Shown here: positions 1 through 10,406 of the stretch, in pieces
Layout: each line of letters opens with the position of its first letter
Numbering within the stretch: position 1 is the stretch's first letter
From: Thermasporomyces sp040195635
Lineage (GTDB): Bacteria; Actinomycetota; Actinomycetes; Propionibacteriales; Actinopolymorphaceae
DNA length: 64,000 bases
Direction of reading: 5' to 3'
Assembly (NCBI RefSeq): GCF_040195635.1
Contig: NZ_JBEFTX010000003.1
Coordinates: 465,945-529,944 of the forward strand
The notes under the pieces: generated by a model
What the model saw: only the letters and a program-made list of their open reading frames with translations
Database searches by the model: none
Told to the model about the DNA's origin: nothing
Translations under genes and position numbers: made by a program

Positions 1-60
1 GGTTGGACGATCCTCCGTGGCAGGGTGGATACCGGTACCAGCTGCGGCACGGGCCGGATG

Positions 61-1041
61 TCAGGCGCCACTGATCCCGGCGACCGCATCCTGCGCCGTG
101 GTGCGCTGCTCGTCGTTGAGCGGGACGAACTTCGCCAGCTCGGTGATCTCCTCGTCGCTCTTGACGTAGAAGTCGACGAACGCCTTGACGTGTGGCTTGT
201 CGGCGTACGCCTTCTTGGCGACGTAGATGAACAGCGGACGGCCCAGCGGGGCGTAGTCACCGGCCTGTGCGGTCTCGATCGAGGGCTCGACACATCCGCT
301 GCCGCCGTCGATCTTCACGGCCTTCAGCTTGTCGGAGTTCTCCTCGAAGTACGAGAGACCGAAGTAACCCAGTGCGCTCTTGCTGCCCGCGACGCCCTGC
401 ACGAGCACGTTGTCGTCCTCGGAGGCGTTGTAGTCCGCCCGCGAGGCACCCTCCTCACCGTTGATCTCGTCGGTGAAGTAGTCGAAGGTGCCGGAGTCGG
501 TGCCCGGGCCGTAGAGGTCGAGCTCCTCGGCCGGGAACTTCGGGTCGACCTGCTTCCAGGTGGTGACCTTCTTCTCGGCCTCAGGCGCCCACATCGTGTT
601 GAGCTGCTCGACGGTCAGGCATTCGGCCCAGGTGTTCTCCGGGTTCACGACCACCGTGAGTGCGTCGTTGGCCACCTGCACCTCGGCGTACTCGATGCCG
701 TTCTTCTCGCACTCCGCCTTCTCTTCGTCCTTGATCGGGCGGGACGCGTCGGAGATGTCGGTCTCGCCGGCGCAGAACTTCTTGAATCCGCCGCCGGTGC
801 CGCTGGTGCCGACGGAGACGTTCACCCCCGACTCCTGCTCCTTGAAAAGCTCGCCCGCGGCCGCCGTCAGCGGCTGAACGGTCGACGACCCGTCCACGCG
901 GACCTCTCCGGAGAGGGCGGAGCCTTGGCCGCCTTCGCCGGTCGTGGACTCGGATCCGGTGTTCTGCCCGCCGCAGCTGGCCAGCACCAGGGCGCCACCC
1001 AGAGCGGCAGCCGCGAATGCGGCGAACCGGTTGTGGTTCAC
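61..1041 (-). CDS. pstS: Phosphate ABC transporter substrate-binding lipoprotein PstS
   Basis: High-affinity periplasmic-type phosphate receptor that hands phosphate to the PstCAB permease, whose genes probably follow beyond the left edge. The 326-residue product starts at a GTG with a typical lipoprotein signal: a hydrophobic stretch, then LASC with the acylated Cys at residue 23. The phosphate-binding signatures VDGSSTVQPL (about 48-57) and SGTGGGFKKF are intact, and YGPGTDSGTFDYF follows later. Length fits the family (320-370). It is the last gene in the window of a leftward block with ppk, but a 254-bp gap and its own PHO-box-like array suggest a separate promoter. Identification is firm. 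Confidence 0.96.
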   Translation of the reverse strand: MNHNRFAAFAAAALGGALVLASCGGQNTGSESTTGEGGQGSALSGEVRVDGSSTVQPLTAAAGELFKEQESGVNVSVGTSGTGGGFKKFCAGETDISDASRPIKDEEKAECEKNGIEYAEVQVANDALTVVVNPENTWAECLTVEQLNTMWAPEAEKKVTTWKQVDPKFPAEELDLYGPGTDSGTFDYFTDEINGEEGASRADYNASEDDNVLVQGVAGSKSALGYFGLSYFEENSDKLKAVKIDGGSGCVEPSIETAQAGDYAPLGRPLFIYVAKKAYADKPHVKAFVDFYVKSDEEITELAKFVPLNDEQRTTAQDAVAGISGA

Positions 1042-1100
1042 GTTCTTGCCCTTGCCCTTCGGGTCAATGGAAATACGCGGTCACCACGGAACGTAGGCAG

Positions 1101-1144
1101 TACAGGTGAAACCGCTCCCCGGCTCGCGTGAACGAAGGGTGAAC
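1101..1144 (-). promoter_or_regulatory. PHO-box-like array of phased 11-bp units upstream of pstS
   Basis: Read on the minus strand, 11-bp units start at 1144 (GTTCACCCTTC), 1133 (GTTCACGCGAG), 1122 (degenerate) and 1111 (TTTCACCTGTA). Direct 11-bp repeats with a GTTCACC core are the known PhoP operator of Streptomyces, and pstS is a classical PhoP target. The array sits about 60-100 bp before the pstS start codon. PhoP binding is inferred. Confidence 0.72.
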
Positions 1145-1295
1145 GTCGGCCGGCGGAACCGTGACGGCTGCGCGACGCTGTGGCGGACGTCACGTGAACT
1201 GCCGGTCCGGTGCGCTTGCCGGCGCGCCGGCTGTCGATGCCGCCGCCTCCTGCGCCGGCGGCGGCGGAGAACTGAAGTGATCACGCAGAGCGTGA

Positions 1296-2393
1296 TCACT
1301 TCCCGTCTGGGTGCTCCATCGCGAATGGGGCGTTGTCGTGGAGGTGTACGACGACGAACTCGGCCGGGTCGAGGGGGATCGGGGTGACACCGAGCGCCTC
1401 GAAGATGGCCGGAAGCGTCGGCCGGTGCGTACACAGCAGCGTGGGCTCGCGCACCCGCCGCAGCCCGACCGCCGCCGCCCGCACCACGGTGTCCGGGGCC
1501 TCCTCGGCGAACGCCGGGTCGACGTCGACGCTGAGGCCGTGGCGGATGGCGTCGGGAAGAACGGTGTCCACGCACCGCCGCGCCGGCGATGACACCACGT
1601 GGCGGATGCCGTACGCATCGAGCGTGGGCCGGAGCTGCTCCGCCTCAACGATCCCCTCCGGGCTCAATGGACGGTCGGGGTCGGGGCCCGGCCAGCGGGC
1701 GCGCTCGATGGCGTGGGCGTGCCGGAGAACGACGAGGGTCTGTGTGGCCACGGGGCGCAGGTGGCCGAGGAGGGCGCGGTCGCGAGGGTGGGTGAGCTGG
1801 TGCGCCGCTTCGCGCCGCCCGAACCACGCGCAGGCGTCGACCTCACGGTTGGGTTGGAACGACGGGTTGGCCACGGCTCCGGCGGCTCGCGCGGTGCCAG
1901 CGGTGCCAGGGGCGGTGGCACCTGACGCTGCGGCGGCACCTGGGCGTGCGGAGGGTCCTGAGCGCGCGGCGGCACCTGAGGGGGTGGCCGAACCTGGGCG
2001 GGCGCTGTCGGAACGGGCCGTGTCTGGGCCTCTGCTCGAAGGGCCGGCGCGTGCGTGGGGGGCACCTGGGGCGGCCGGGCGTCCGGGGTCGTGGGGAGTG
2101 GCGGCCCAGTACCGCACCACCTTGTCCGACCCGTTCGCGAGCGGATAGTGGACGCTCGGCAGGACCGGACCGAGCCGCACGTGGACGCCGGTCTCCTCCC
2201 GTACCTCGCGGACTGCCGCACCCTGCGCGCGTTCACCGGGTTCGAGCTTGCCCTTGGGAAACGACCAGTCGTCGTACTTCGGCCGGTGGATGAGCAGCAC
2301 CTCGACCTGCTCGTGGTCTCCCTGGCGCCAGACGACGGCTCCTGCCGCCTCGACCACGCGTCGGCCGCCGGACCCTGTCGTACGCCCTTCCAT
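1296..2393 (-). CDS. NUDIX hydrolase fused to histidine phosphatase (MutT1-like)
   Basis: The 365-residue fusion has a NUDIX domain at about 14-215 and a SixA-type histidine phosphatase domain at about 219-345, the architecture of mycobacterial MutT1 (8-oxo-GTP and diadenosine-polyphosphate hydrolysis). The Nudix box is intact at 48-70 (GKLEPGE...REVREETG). The phosphatase signature is RHAHA at 224-228, with SSPARR near 269 and a second His in CTHRPTL near 323. About 75 Pro/Ala/Gly-rich residues (101-176) are inserted inside the NUDIX fold, before the conserved EVDACAW segment. It starts 3 bp after the CHAD gene, so the two are probably co-transcribed. Exact substrate is not readable from sequence. 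Confidence 0.9.
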   Translation of the reverse strand: MEGRTTGSGGRRVVEAAGAVVWRQGDHEQVEVLLIHRPKYDDWSFPKGKLEPGERAQGAAVREVREETGVHVRLGPVLPSVHYPLANGSDKVVRYWAATPHDPGRPAAPGAPHARAGPSSRGPDTARSDSARPGSATPSGAAARSGPSARPGAAAASGATAPGTAGTARAAGAVANPSFQPNREVDACAWFGRREAAHQLTHPRDRALLGHLRPVATQTLVVLRHAHAIERARWPGPDPDRPLSPEGIVEAEQLRPTLDAYGIRHVVSSPARRCVDTVLPDAIRHGLSVDVDPAFAEEAPDTVVRAAAVGLRRVREPTLLCTHRPTLPAIFEALGVTPIPLDPAEFVVVHLHDNAPFAMEHPDGK

Positions 2394-2396
2394 GGG

Positions 2397-4079
2397 TCAG
2401 CGCTCCTCGTCCAACCAATGGTGGTACCTCGGCCGGCCGGCTTCCCGCCACACGTCGCCGAACGACTCTCGGGCGACCCTGGCTGCAGCGCGTTCCTCCG
2501 CGTGGAGCACGCCGAGCCAGTACGCCACCCGCGCCGGGACCCGGCCGGAGGTCGCGAGCCGGGTGAGGGTGGCAGCGGCGACCACGGCGTCCTGGTGCTC
2601 CCCGAGCACGTCGGTGACCCGGGAAAGCTGGCCGGCCAGCCGCCTCGCGGGCTTGCCGAGCGCGGGTGCGCATGCCTCGGCGGCGTACCGCGCGCGCTTC
2701 GCGGTGATGCGTACCTCGTGCCACCGGGTGTCCGGCGCGTCCGCGTCGAGACCGCGGGCGGCCTTCTCCAGTCGTCCGTACGCCCGGCGCGCGAGCGGCG
2801 GCAGCACCTCCGCGCAGGGTTTCTTCGCGGCCTTCACCGTCGCGGGTGCGTCTGCGGCCTGGAGCAGCTGGTGGTGAAGAGCCAGGTAACGGTCGGTGTC
2901 GAGCACCGCCAGGCTCGCCCCGCGAGAGGTCGCGAGCTCGCGGCCGAGGCGCCGACGGAGGAACGTCTGGACCTCTTCCGTGGCCTCCGCGTCCGGTAGC
3001 CGCCCCGCCCGGTCGACCAGGCGGGCAAGCTGGACTTCGGCGTCGCGGGTCGGCGCGAAGCTGGTCGCCAGCCAACGCAGGTCGGTACGCAGCGCATCTT
3101 CCCAGCCGGTCACGAACAGGGGCCGGAACGCCCGAAGCCCGCTGCGCAGCCGGCGGGTCGCCACCCGCAGCTGGTGGACCGAGTCCTCGGCATCGAGGCG
3201 TACGCGGAGATCCTCGCGCCGCAGCGCCCGGGTGTACGTCGCGAGGTGCGCGCGCACGGCCGCGGCCGCCGGTGCGGCGGGAGACAGCGGTGGTACGGGC
3301 GGCACGGCCGGCGGGAGGTTGGCCGGGTCGCCGAGCACCCGGACGGCCTTGGACTCTGCGGCCGGCGGTTGAGCACCGGCGTCCGTCAGGTGGGTCGCCA
3401 CGGCGTCGAGGAGACGCCGGCCTTCAGGCGTGGCCGCACCGTTGAGTTCCTCCAGCTCCAGCTCTCGGAACGCCCCGAGTGGAATGCCCGTCGCACGCGG
3501 GGGCCCCGGTGGTGACGCCGTTTCTGGATGCGGGATCCGTTCATCCAGATCGGCGGGGCCGACCGTCACGCGATCGTCGGCGAGTTCGGCGAGCTCGGCG
3601 CTGCCGGGTGTGAGGAGCGTCCGGCGGGTGCGTTCGGTACGGATCCGGCCCCGTGGGCCGACCTGCGCGCCGGCGAGGGCGACCCGGACCAGGCCGAGGA
3701 GCTCAGCGGGTGGCGCGCCCAGGTGGTCGCCGCGCCGCGCGGGCAGGCGTACCTCCGACCGCACCCGGGTGTCCGGCGCCGCACCTCCCCCCGCCGCGCT
3801 CGCCGCGCCCGTCACGCCTCCGCCGTCGGTGACGGCGGCCGGGAACTTCAGGTGCCAGCCCGCGTCCGGCCCACCGCTGCGGTGGCGCAGCACGATGCCG
3901 TCCCGCCACAACCGCAGGTCAGCGCTGTCGAGGTACGTGGTGACGAGGACGTCCGTCCCCTCCTCGCGCACGGTCACGACATCGCTCAGGTCGGGGACCG
4001 CGTACGCCTCGTCGACACCGAACTTCCGCTCGACCTCGGTCCCGGTCTCGACCCCTGAGCCTGCCCGCCCACGCGCCAC
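2397..4079 (-). CDS. CYTH and CHAD domain protein
   Basis: The 560-residue protein joins an N-terminal CYTH triphosphate-tunnel domain (ExExK signature EVERK at 15-19) to a C-terminal CHAD domain (from about 270), whose conserved His/Arg helices appear as VHQLRVATRRLRSGLRAF. CHAD domains bind polyphosphate and CYTH domains hydrolyse or bind triphosphates, so a role in polyphosphate handling is likely. This is supported by its place 2 bp downstream of polyphosphate kinase. The start is GTG at 4079. A low-complexity Ala/Gly stretch (about 95-107) interrupts the CYTH region. Whether it is enzyme, binding protein or both is unknown. Confidence 0.9.
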   Translation of the reverse strand: MARGRAGSGVETGTEVERKFGVDEAYAVPDLSDVVTVREEGTDVLVTTYLDSADLRLWRDGIVLRHRSGGPDAGWHLKFPAAVTDGGGVTGAASAAGGGAAPDTRVRSEVRLPARRGDHLGAPPAELLGLVRVALAGAQVGPRGRIRTERTRRTLLTPGSAELAELADDRVTVGPADLDERIPHPETASPPGPPRATGIPLGAFRELELEELNGAATPEGRRLLDAVATHLTDAGAQPPAAESKAVRVLGDPANLPPAVPPVPPLSPAAPAAAAVRAHLATYTRALRREDLRVRLDAEDSVHQLRVATRRLRSGLRAFRPLFVTGWEDALRTDLRWLATSFAPTRDAEVQLARLVDRAGRLPDAEATEEVQTFLRRRLGRELATSRGASLAVLDTDRYLALHHQLLQAADAPATVKAAKKPCAEVLPPLARRAYGRLEKAARGLDADAPDTRWHEVRITAKRARYAAEACAPALGKPARRLAGQLSRVTDVLGEHQDAVVAAATLTRLATSGRVPARVAYWLGVLHAEERAAARVARESFGDVWREAGRPRYHHWLDEER

Positions 4080-4081
4080 GA

Positions 4082-6205
<2,124 letters not shown>

Positions 6206-6270
6206 ACTGCCATCGTGACACCGCTGTGTGAACGCGGGGTAGCTCGCGACCGGGATCTCCCGGTCAGTCC

Positions 6271-6420
6271 GGTTCCGGCGGCCCGGTTCCGGCGGCCCGG
6301 TTCCGGCGGCCCGGTTCCGGCGGCCCGGTTCCGGCGGCCCGGTTCCGGCGGCCCGGTTCCGGCGGCTCGGTTCCGGCGGCCGGTCAGTCCGGTTCCGGCG
6401 GCCGGGCGGCCCGGTTCGGC
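6271..6420. repeat. 14-bp GC-rich tandem repeat between ppk1 and mshD
   Basis: Seven consecutive copies of GGTTCCGGCGGCCC-type 14-mers start at 6271, 6285, 6299, 6313, 6327, 6341 and 6355. The copy at 6369 runs into a small insertion, and degenerate copies continue from 6391. The array lies between the ppk1 start and the mshD stop, so it sits upstream of ppk1 transcription and just downstream of mshD. No gene is encoded; the open frames across it come from the repeat. Confidence 0.95.
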
Positions 6421-6440
6421 GGCTGGGCGGTCGGCGCTGA

Positions 6441-7457
6441 TCAGGGGTGCCGGTACATCACGTCGGTGGCCTCGTGGGCGAACCCGAGCCTGGTGTAGAG
6501 GCCGACAGCCGGGCCGTTGTCGGCCTCGACGTACAGCATGACGGTCCGCAGGCCGCGGTCGCGCAGATACCTGAGCCCGGCGACCGCGAGGGCCTTGGCG
6601 AGTCCGGCGCCCTGCGCCTCCGGCGCGACGCCGAGGACATAGATCTCGCCCACCGGGCCAGGCCCGTCGCCGCGTACCTCCCCTTCGTGCACCTTCGTCC
6701 AGTGGAACCCGACCAGCTGACCCGGCCGGTCGTCGCGTTCGGCCACGAAGAAGCCCGCCGGGTCGAACCATGCCGCGCCCAGCCGTGCGTCGAGATCCGT
6801 CCGTGTCCACCGGCCCTGTTCCGGATGCTGCGCGAACGCCGCCGCGTTGAGGGCGAGCCAGGCGTCGTCGTCGTGGCCCGGGCGGAATGTCCGGATCGTG
6901 ACGCCCGCCGGAGAGGGTCCGTCGGGGAGCGGCGGCGCATCGGGACCAGCCAGCGGGCGCCGAAGCCAGGCGAGTTCGCGGACGGGTACGAACCCGGTCG
7001 CCGCGGCGAGTCGTTCGGCCCCGGGGTGTGGACCGTGGGCCCACATCTGGACTGCACGTCCGGCGGCGTGCTCGAGCAACCGGTCGAGGAGCAGGCGGCC
7101 GAGGCCACGGCGGCGGTGGTCGGGGTGGACCACGAGGTCGGCGGCCGCGTCGGGCGTCGGGGCGGTGCCGGCTGCTGGGGCGGTGCCGGTCCCTGGACTG
7201 TCGTCGCGTCCGGGCCCGGTGGAGAGCGTGGCGTCAGGATCGGCAGCACGTTCGAGTCGGGCGTACCCCGTGATCAGTCGCCGGTCGCCCGTCAGCAGAT
7301 GGGTGGATCCTGGTGCGCCCAGGTGCAGCGAGGCCTGTTCGTCGAGGGCGCGGACCCCGTCGACGCGGGCGGCGGCCGCCACCAGGCTCTCGACGCCGGC
7401 GAGTTCGCCGGGAGCGAGTTGACCGGTGACGCGTACGACATCCGGCGATTCACTCAT
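6441..7457 (-). CDS. mshD: Mycothiol synthase MshD
   Basis: Acetylates Cys-GlcN-Ins with acetyl-CoA, the final step of mycothiol synthesis. The 338-residue protein has two tandem GNAT domains. The N-terminal one includes HPDHRRRGLGRLLLDRLLEH; the C-terminal one has the acetyl-CoA motif around VAPEAQGAGLAKALAVAGL and ends in the conserved VEADNGPAVGLYTRLGF and VMYRHP. A Gly/Pro/Thr-rich insertion (about residues 78-106) lies in the first domain and is probably lineage-specific. The start is ATG 7457. It appears monocistronic. Confidence 0.95.
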   Translation of the reverse strand: MSESPDVVRVTGQLAPGELAGVESLVAAAARVDGVRALDEQASLHLGAPGSTHLLTGDRRLITGYARLERAADPDATLSTGPGRDDSPGTGTAPAAGTAPTPDAAADLVVHPDHRRRGLGRLLLDRLLEHAAGRAVQMWAHGPHPGAERLAAATGFVPVRELAWLRRPLAGPDAPPLPDGPSPAGVTIRTFRPGHDDDAWLALNAAAFAQHPEQGRWTRTDLDARLGAAWFDPAGFFVAERDDRPGQLVGFHWTKVHEGEVRGDGPGPVGEIYVLGVAPEAQGAGLAKALAVAGLRYLRDRGLRTVMLYVEADNGPAVGLYTRLGFAHEATDVMYRHP

Positions 7458-7619
7458 TCCCCCACCGTACGGCTGGTCGTGCCGAAGATCGCCGTCCTGC
7501 CTGGCCCTGGTTTGTGGACGAACGCCGCCAACCGGGCGCCAGCGTCGGTACCGTACGGCGTGCGGTGATCGAATGCGACGCCGCCATCAGCGTTCTGGCG
7601 AAGGGAGGCGGAGGGCCGC

Positions 7620-9488
7620 ATGGCGCGGAGGGGATCGGCTGGTGGACGTGGGATCCGTGCCGTGGCGGGAGTCGCAGCTGTCGGGTTCGCGGCGGTCGGG
7701 ATCGGCGTACTCGGGACCGCCCCGGCGGCCGGCGCGGCTACCGATGGCGGTCGGGCCGACTTCACGCTGACGGTCCTGCACACCAACGACGACGAGTCGC
7801 AGCTGCTCGGTGTCGACGGCGACACCAACGGCAACGGCACGATCGAACCCGACGAGGAACGCGCCTACGGCGGCGCGGCGCGCTACGCGACCCAGTGGGA
7901 CCGCCTGCGCGAACAGGCGCGGCTCGGGCCGGCCGACCTGCGGGGTGGTCGACGTGGACTCCTCACCCTCTCCGGTGGCGACAACCTCCTCGCCGGACCG
8001 GAGTTCTCGGCGAGTCTCGAGCAGGGCCCACCCTTCTACGACGCCCTCGCCATCCGGCGGCTGGGCCTCGACGTGTCGGCGATCGGCAACCACGAGTTCG
8101 ACTTCGGTCCGGACGTCCTCGCGGACTTCATGGAGGGGTTCGACGACCGGTTGCCGTTCGTGTCGGCCAACCTCGACGTGAGTGCCGAACCCAGGCTGCA
8201 GGAGTACGCCGACAAGCGCGTCATCCGTACGTCGACAATCGTGCGTACGGCCGGTGAGCGGGTCGGCGTCATCGGCCTCACGACGCCGGAGCTGCCGACG
8301 ATCTCCAGCCCGCGCGGCGTGAAGGTGCTGACCGACCTCGCCGGTATCGCGAACGCCGAGGCGCGCGAGCTGACTCAGCAGGGCGTCGACACGATCCTGC
8401 TCGTGAGCCACCTGCAGGACATCGACAACGAGTTGGCGCTGGTGCCGCAACTGCGCGGCGTCGATGTCGTGGTGGGCGCGGGAGGTGGCGAGATCCTCGC
8501 CGACGAGGGCGACGCGCTGATCCCGGGCGACGAGGCCGAACGTGGCTACCCCCTGTGGGCGGACGACGCCGACGGCCGGCAGGTGCCAGTGGTGACGACG
8601 ACGGGCAACTACAAGTACGTCGGGCAGTTGGTGCTCCGCTTCGATCGCGCCGGTCGGCTGCTGGGAGTCGACGAGGAACGGAGCCTGCCGGTGCGCGTCT
8701 CCGGTGCCGGCGACGATGCCGTACGCAAGGACGGCTGGACCCTCGCCCGTGTCGAGGAGCCGGTTGCCGCGCACGTCGCCGCGCTGGAGGAGGCGGTCGT
8801 GGCGCAGAGCGAGGTCGGGCTCGATGGCGTCCGCGACCACGTACGCAGCGGCGAGACCAACCTCGGCAACCTCCTCGCCGACGCGCTGGTGTGGGCAGGT
8901 GCACAGCAGTCGGCGGAGTACGGCGTGCCAGAGCCGGTCGTCGGCATCCAGAACGGCGGCGGCATCCGCAACGACGCACTCATTCCGGCCGGTGACGTGA
9001 CCGCGCTGGACACCTACGACGTGGCGCCGTTCGCCAACTTCGTCGCCGTGGTGCCGGAGGTGCCGCGGGACACGCTGCGTCAGCTGCTGGAGCGTGGGGT
9101 CGCGGGTCTGCCCTCGGCGGCCGGTGCGTTCACCCAGGTGTCGGGACTGTCATTCACCTACGACGTGGCCCGGCAGGCCCAGGTCGTCGACGAGAGCACC
9201 GGCGAGATCGTCACGCCCGGGGAGCGGGTGCGCCAGCTCGTGCTCGACGACGGGACGGTCCTGGTCGAGGACGGTCAGGTGGTCGACGGACCGGCGATCC
9301 CGCTGGCGACAAACGACTTCTCGGCGCGAGGCGGTGATGCGTACCCGCTGAAGGGTCTCGACTTCACGCCCGTCGGTACGACGTACCAGCAGGCGCTGCA
9401 GGAGTACCTCGAGGCCGGGTTGTCCGGCAAGGTCCTCGCGGCCGACTACCCCGAAGGCGGCGAAGGCCGAATCACCCCAACCAGCTGA
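7620..9488 (+). CDS. Secreted 5'-nucleotidase / metallophosphatase family protein (UshA-like)
   Basis: The 622-residue exported protein has a signal peptide at about 1-40 (twin Arg near residue 3, hydrophobic core, AGA-A cleavage region), then a calcineurin-like metallophosphatase domain and a 5'-nucleotidase C-terminal domain with the conserved NGGGIRND. GNHEFDF and SGGDNLL are present. Two ligand motifs are altered: the usual TNDxHG reads TNDDESQ, and the usual GGHxH reads GAGGGE. Catalysis may therefore differ from UshA, or the protein may belong to a divergent subgroup. Start ATG 7620 follows a good GGAGGCGGAGG site. It probably scavenges phosphate from nucleotides or other esters outside the cell. 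Confidence 0.85.
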   Translation: MARRGSAGGRGIRAVAGVAAVGFAAVGIGVLGTAPAAGAATDGGRADFTLTVLHTNDDESQLLGVDGDTNGNGTIEPDEERAYGGAARYATQWDRLREQARLGPADLRGGRRGLLTLSGGDNLLAGPEFSASLEQGPPFYDALAIRRLGLDVSAIGNHEFDFGPDVLADFMEGFDDRLPFVSANLDVSAEPRLQEYADKRVIRTSTIVRTAGERVGVIGLTTPELPTISSPRGVKVLTDLAGIANAEARELTQQGVDTILLVSHLQDIDNELALVPQLRGVDVVVGAGGGEILADEGDALIPGDEAERGYPLWADDADGRQVPVVTTTGNYKYVGQLVLRFDRAGRLLGVDEERSLPVRVSGAGDDAVRKDGWTLARVEEPVAAHVAALEEAVVAQSEVGLDGVRDHVRSGETNLGNLLADALVWAGAQQSAEYGVPEPVVGIQNGGGIRNDALIPAGDVTALDTYDVAPFANFVAVVPEVPRDTLRQLLERGVAGLPSAAGAFTQVSGLSFTYDVARQAQVVDESTGEIVTPGERVRQLVLDDGTVLVEDGQVVDGPAIPLATNDFSARGGDAYPLKGLDFTPVGTTYQQALQEYLEAGLSGKVLAADYPEGGEGRITPTS

Positions 9489-9543
9489 GCGAGTCTCCAC
9501 CGAACGAAAAGGGCGGCGCCGCAGCCCTCCGCCCCGTCCATGC

Positions 9544-10041
9544 TCAACTGCGCGCAGTCGCGTCGTTGCTCCACTTGCCTTCGGCGTGGCGGGAGACGGT
9601 CTGTTCCAACTCGTAGCTGGTGGCCTTCCAGGTATCCATTCGGCCGAGCAGTACGGCGCCGGGATCATCTACCCATGCCGGGTACATGAACTTCTGCTTG
9701 GGCCGGCCCGCCTCTTGCGATATCCAGATCGCCAGCCACTCGTGGGATCCGTAGCGTACGAGCCCGACTCGCTCGATCTGGTTCCAGGAGTAGGCCACCT
9801 GGTGGCGCCGCCCTGAAACCCGCAAGCCGCGACCGTCGAGGCGGAGCTGGATGCGATCGACCAAAATGATCACGCACATCCAGGCGAGAGTGGCAGGAAG
9901 GAGGAGGACAAGAAGCGTGAGGATGTGGAGTCCACCGAGCCAAACCGTGATCCCTACGCCCCCAACGCCAGCGACCATGAGTCCCGCGGCCGCAGCCAAG
10001 CGTGGGACCAGTAGGTCTGAGCCGATCGTCGTCGCGCCCAT
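9544..10041 (-). CDS. Small membrane protein with PH-like C-terminal part
   Basis: The 165-residue protein has two hydrophobic helices (about 12-35 and 37-62), then a cytoplasmic part with alternating strands (IQLRLDGRGLRVSGRRHQVAYSW...IERVGLVRYG). This resembles the bacterial PH-like membrane proteins often called hypothetical in actinomycetes. No catalytic motif is visible. It converges on the nucleotidase gene (55 bp apart). Function unknown. Confidence 0.7.
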   Translation of the reverse strand: MGATTIGSDLLVPRLAAAAGLMVAGVGGVGITVWLGGLHILTLLVLLLPATLAWMCVIILVDRIQLRLDGRGLRVSGRRHQVAYSWNQIERVGLVRYGSHEWLAIWISQEAGRPKQKFMYPAWVDDPGAVLLGRMDTWKATSYELEQTVSRHAEGKWSNDATARS

Positions 10042-10406
10042 GAACCAATCCTGGCAGGCCCCCGAAACGTACCATCTCTAGGCAATCGAGACTTACTGTG
10101 AGTAAGCGCAAGCCTGTGGGTAAGTTGGGACCATCCGGACCCACCTTAGCTACCGTTGGGATGGCCGGGCCGCGAGAGCTGCGGACACAGCAGTTCAGGA
10201 TGGGGGCGACTCAGAGTCGTGGTTCGCCCTGCGTTGTGGAGCTGGCTGCCTGGGGTCCTGGGAAGGCTCCGGGCCCGCAGCCTTGGCGCTCACAGACGCC
10301 AGCGCGGTCAATGCGCACGATCCAACCCGTCACCGGTTCCAGTTGCGCCGGATACCCCGTTAGGGCAGACGACCGTTCGGGCTCAAGGCGAACGTCGCGA
10401 AGCCCG
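10042..10406. other. Non-coding spacer between the membrane protein and glnR
   Basis: The 365-bp stretch lies upstream of the small membrane protein gene and downstream of glnR. Open frames crossing it are shadows without recognisable protein features, and base composition is less biased than in the neighbouring genes. I see no RNA gene or clear terminator. Confidence 0.6.

Noticed and set aside
6206..6240. PHO-box-like GTTCAC/GTCAC motifs upstream of ppk1
   Set aside because: The two cores are 13 bp rather than 11 bp apart and only one resembles the consensus, so not called.
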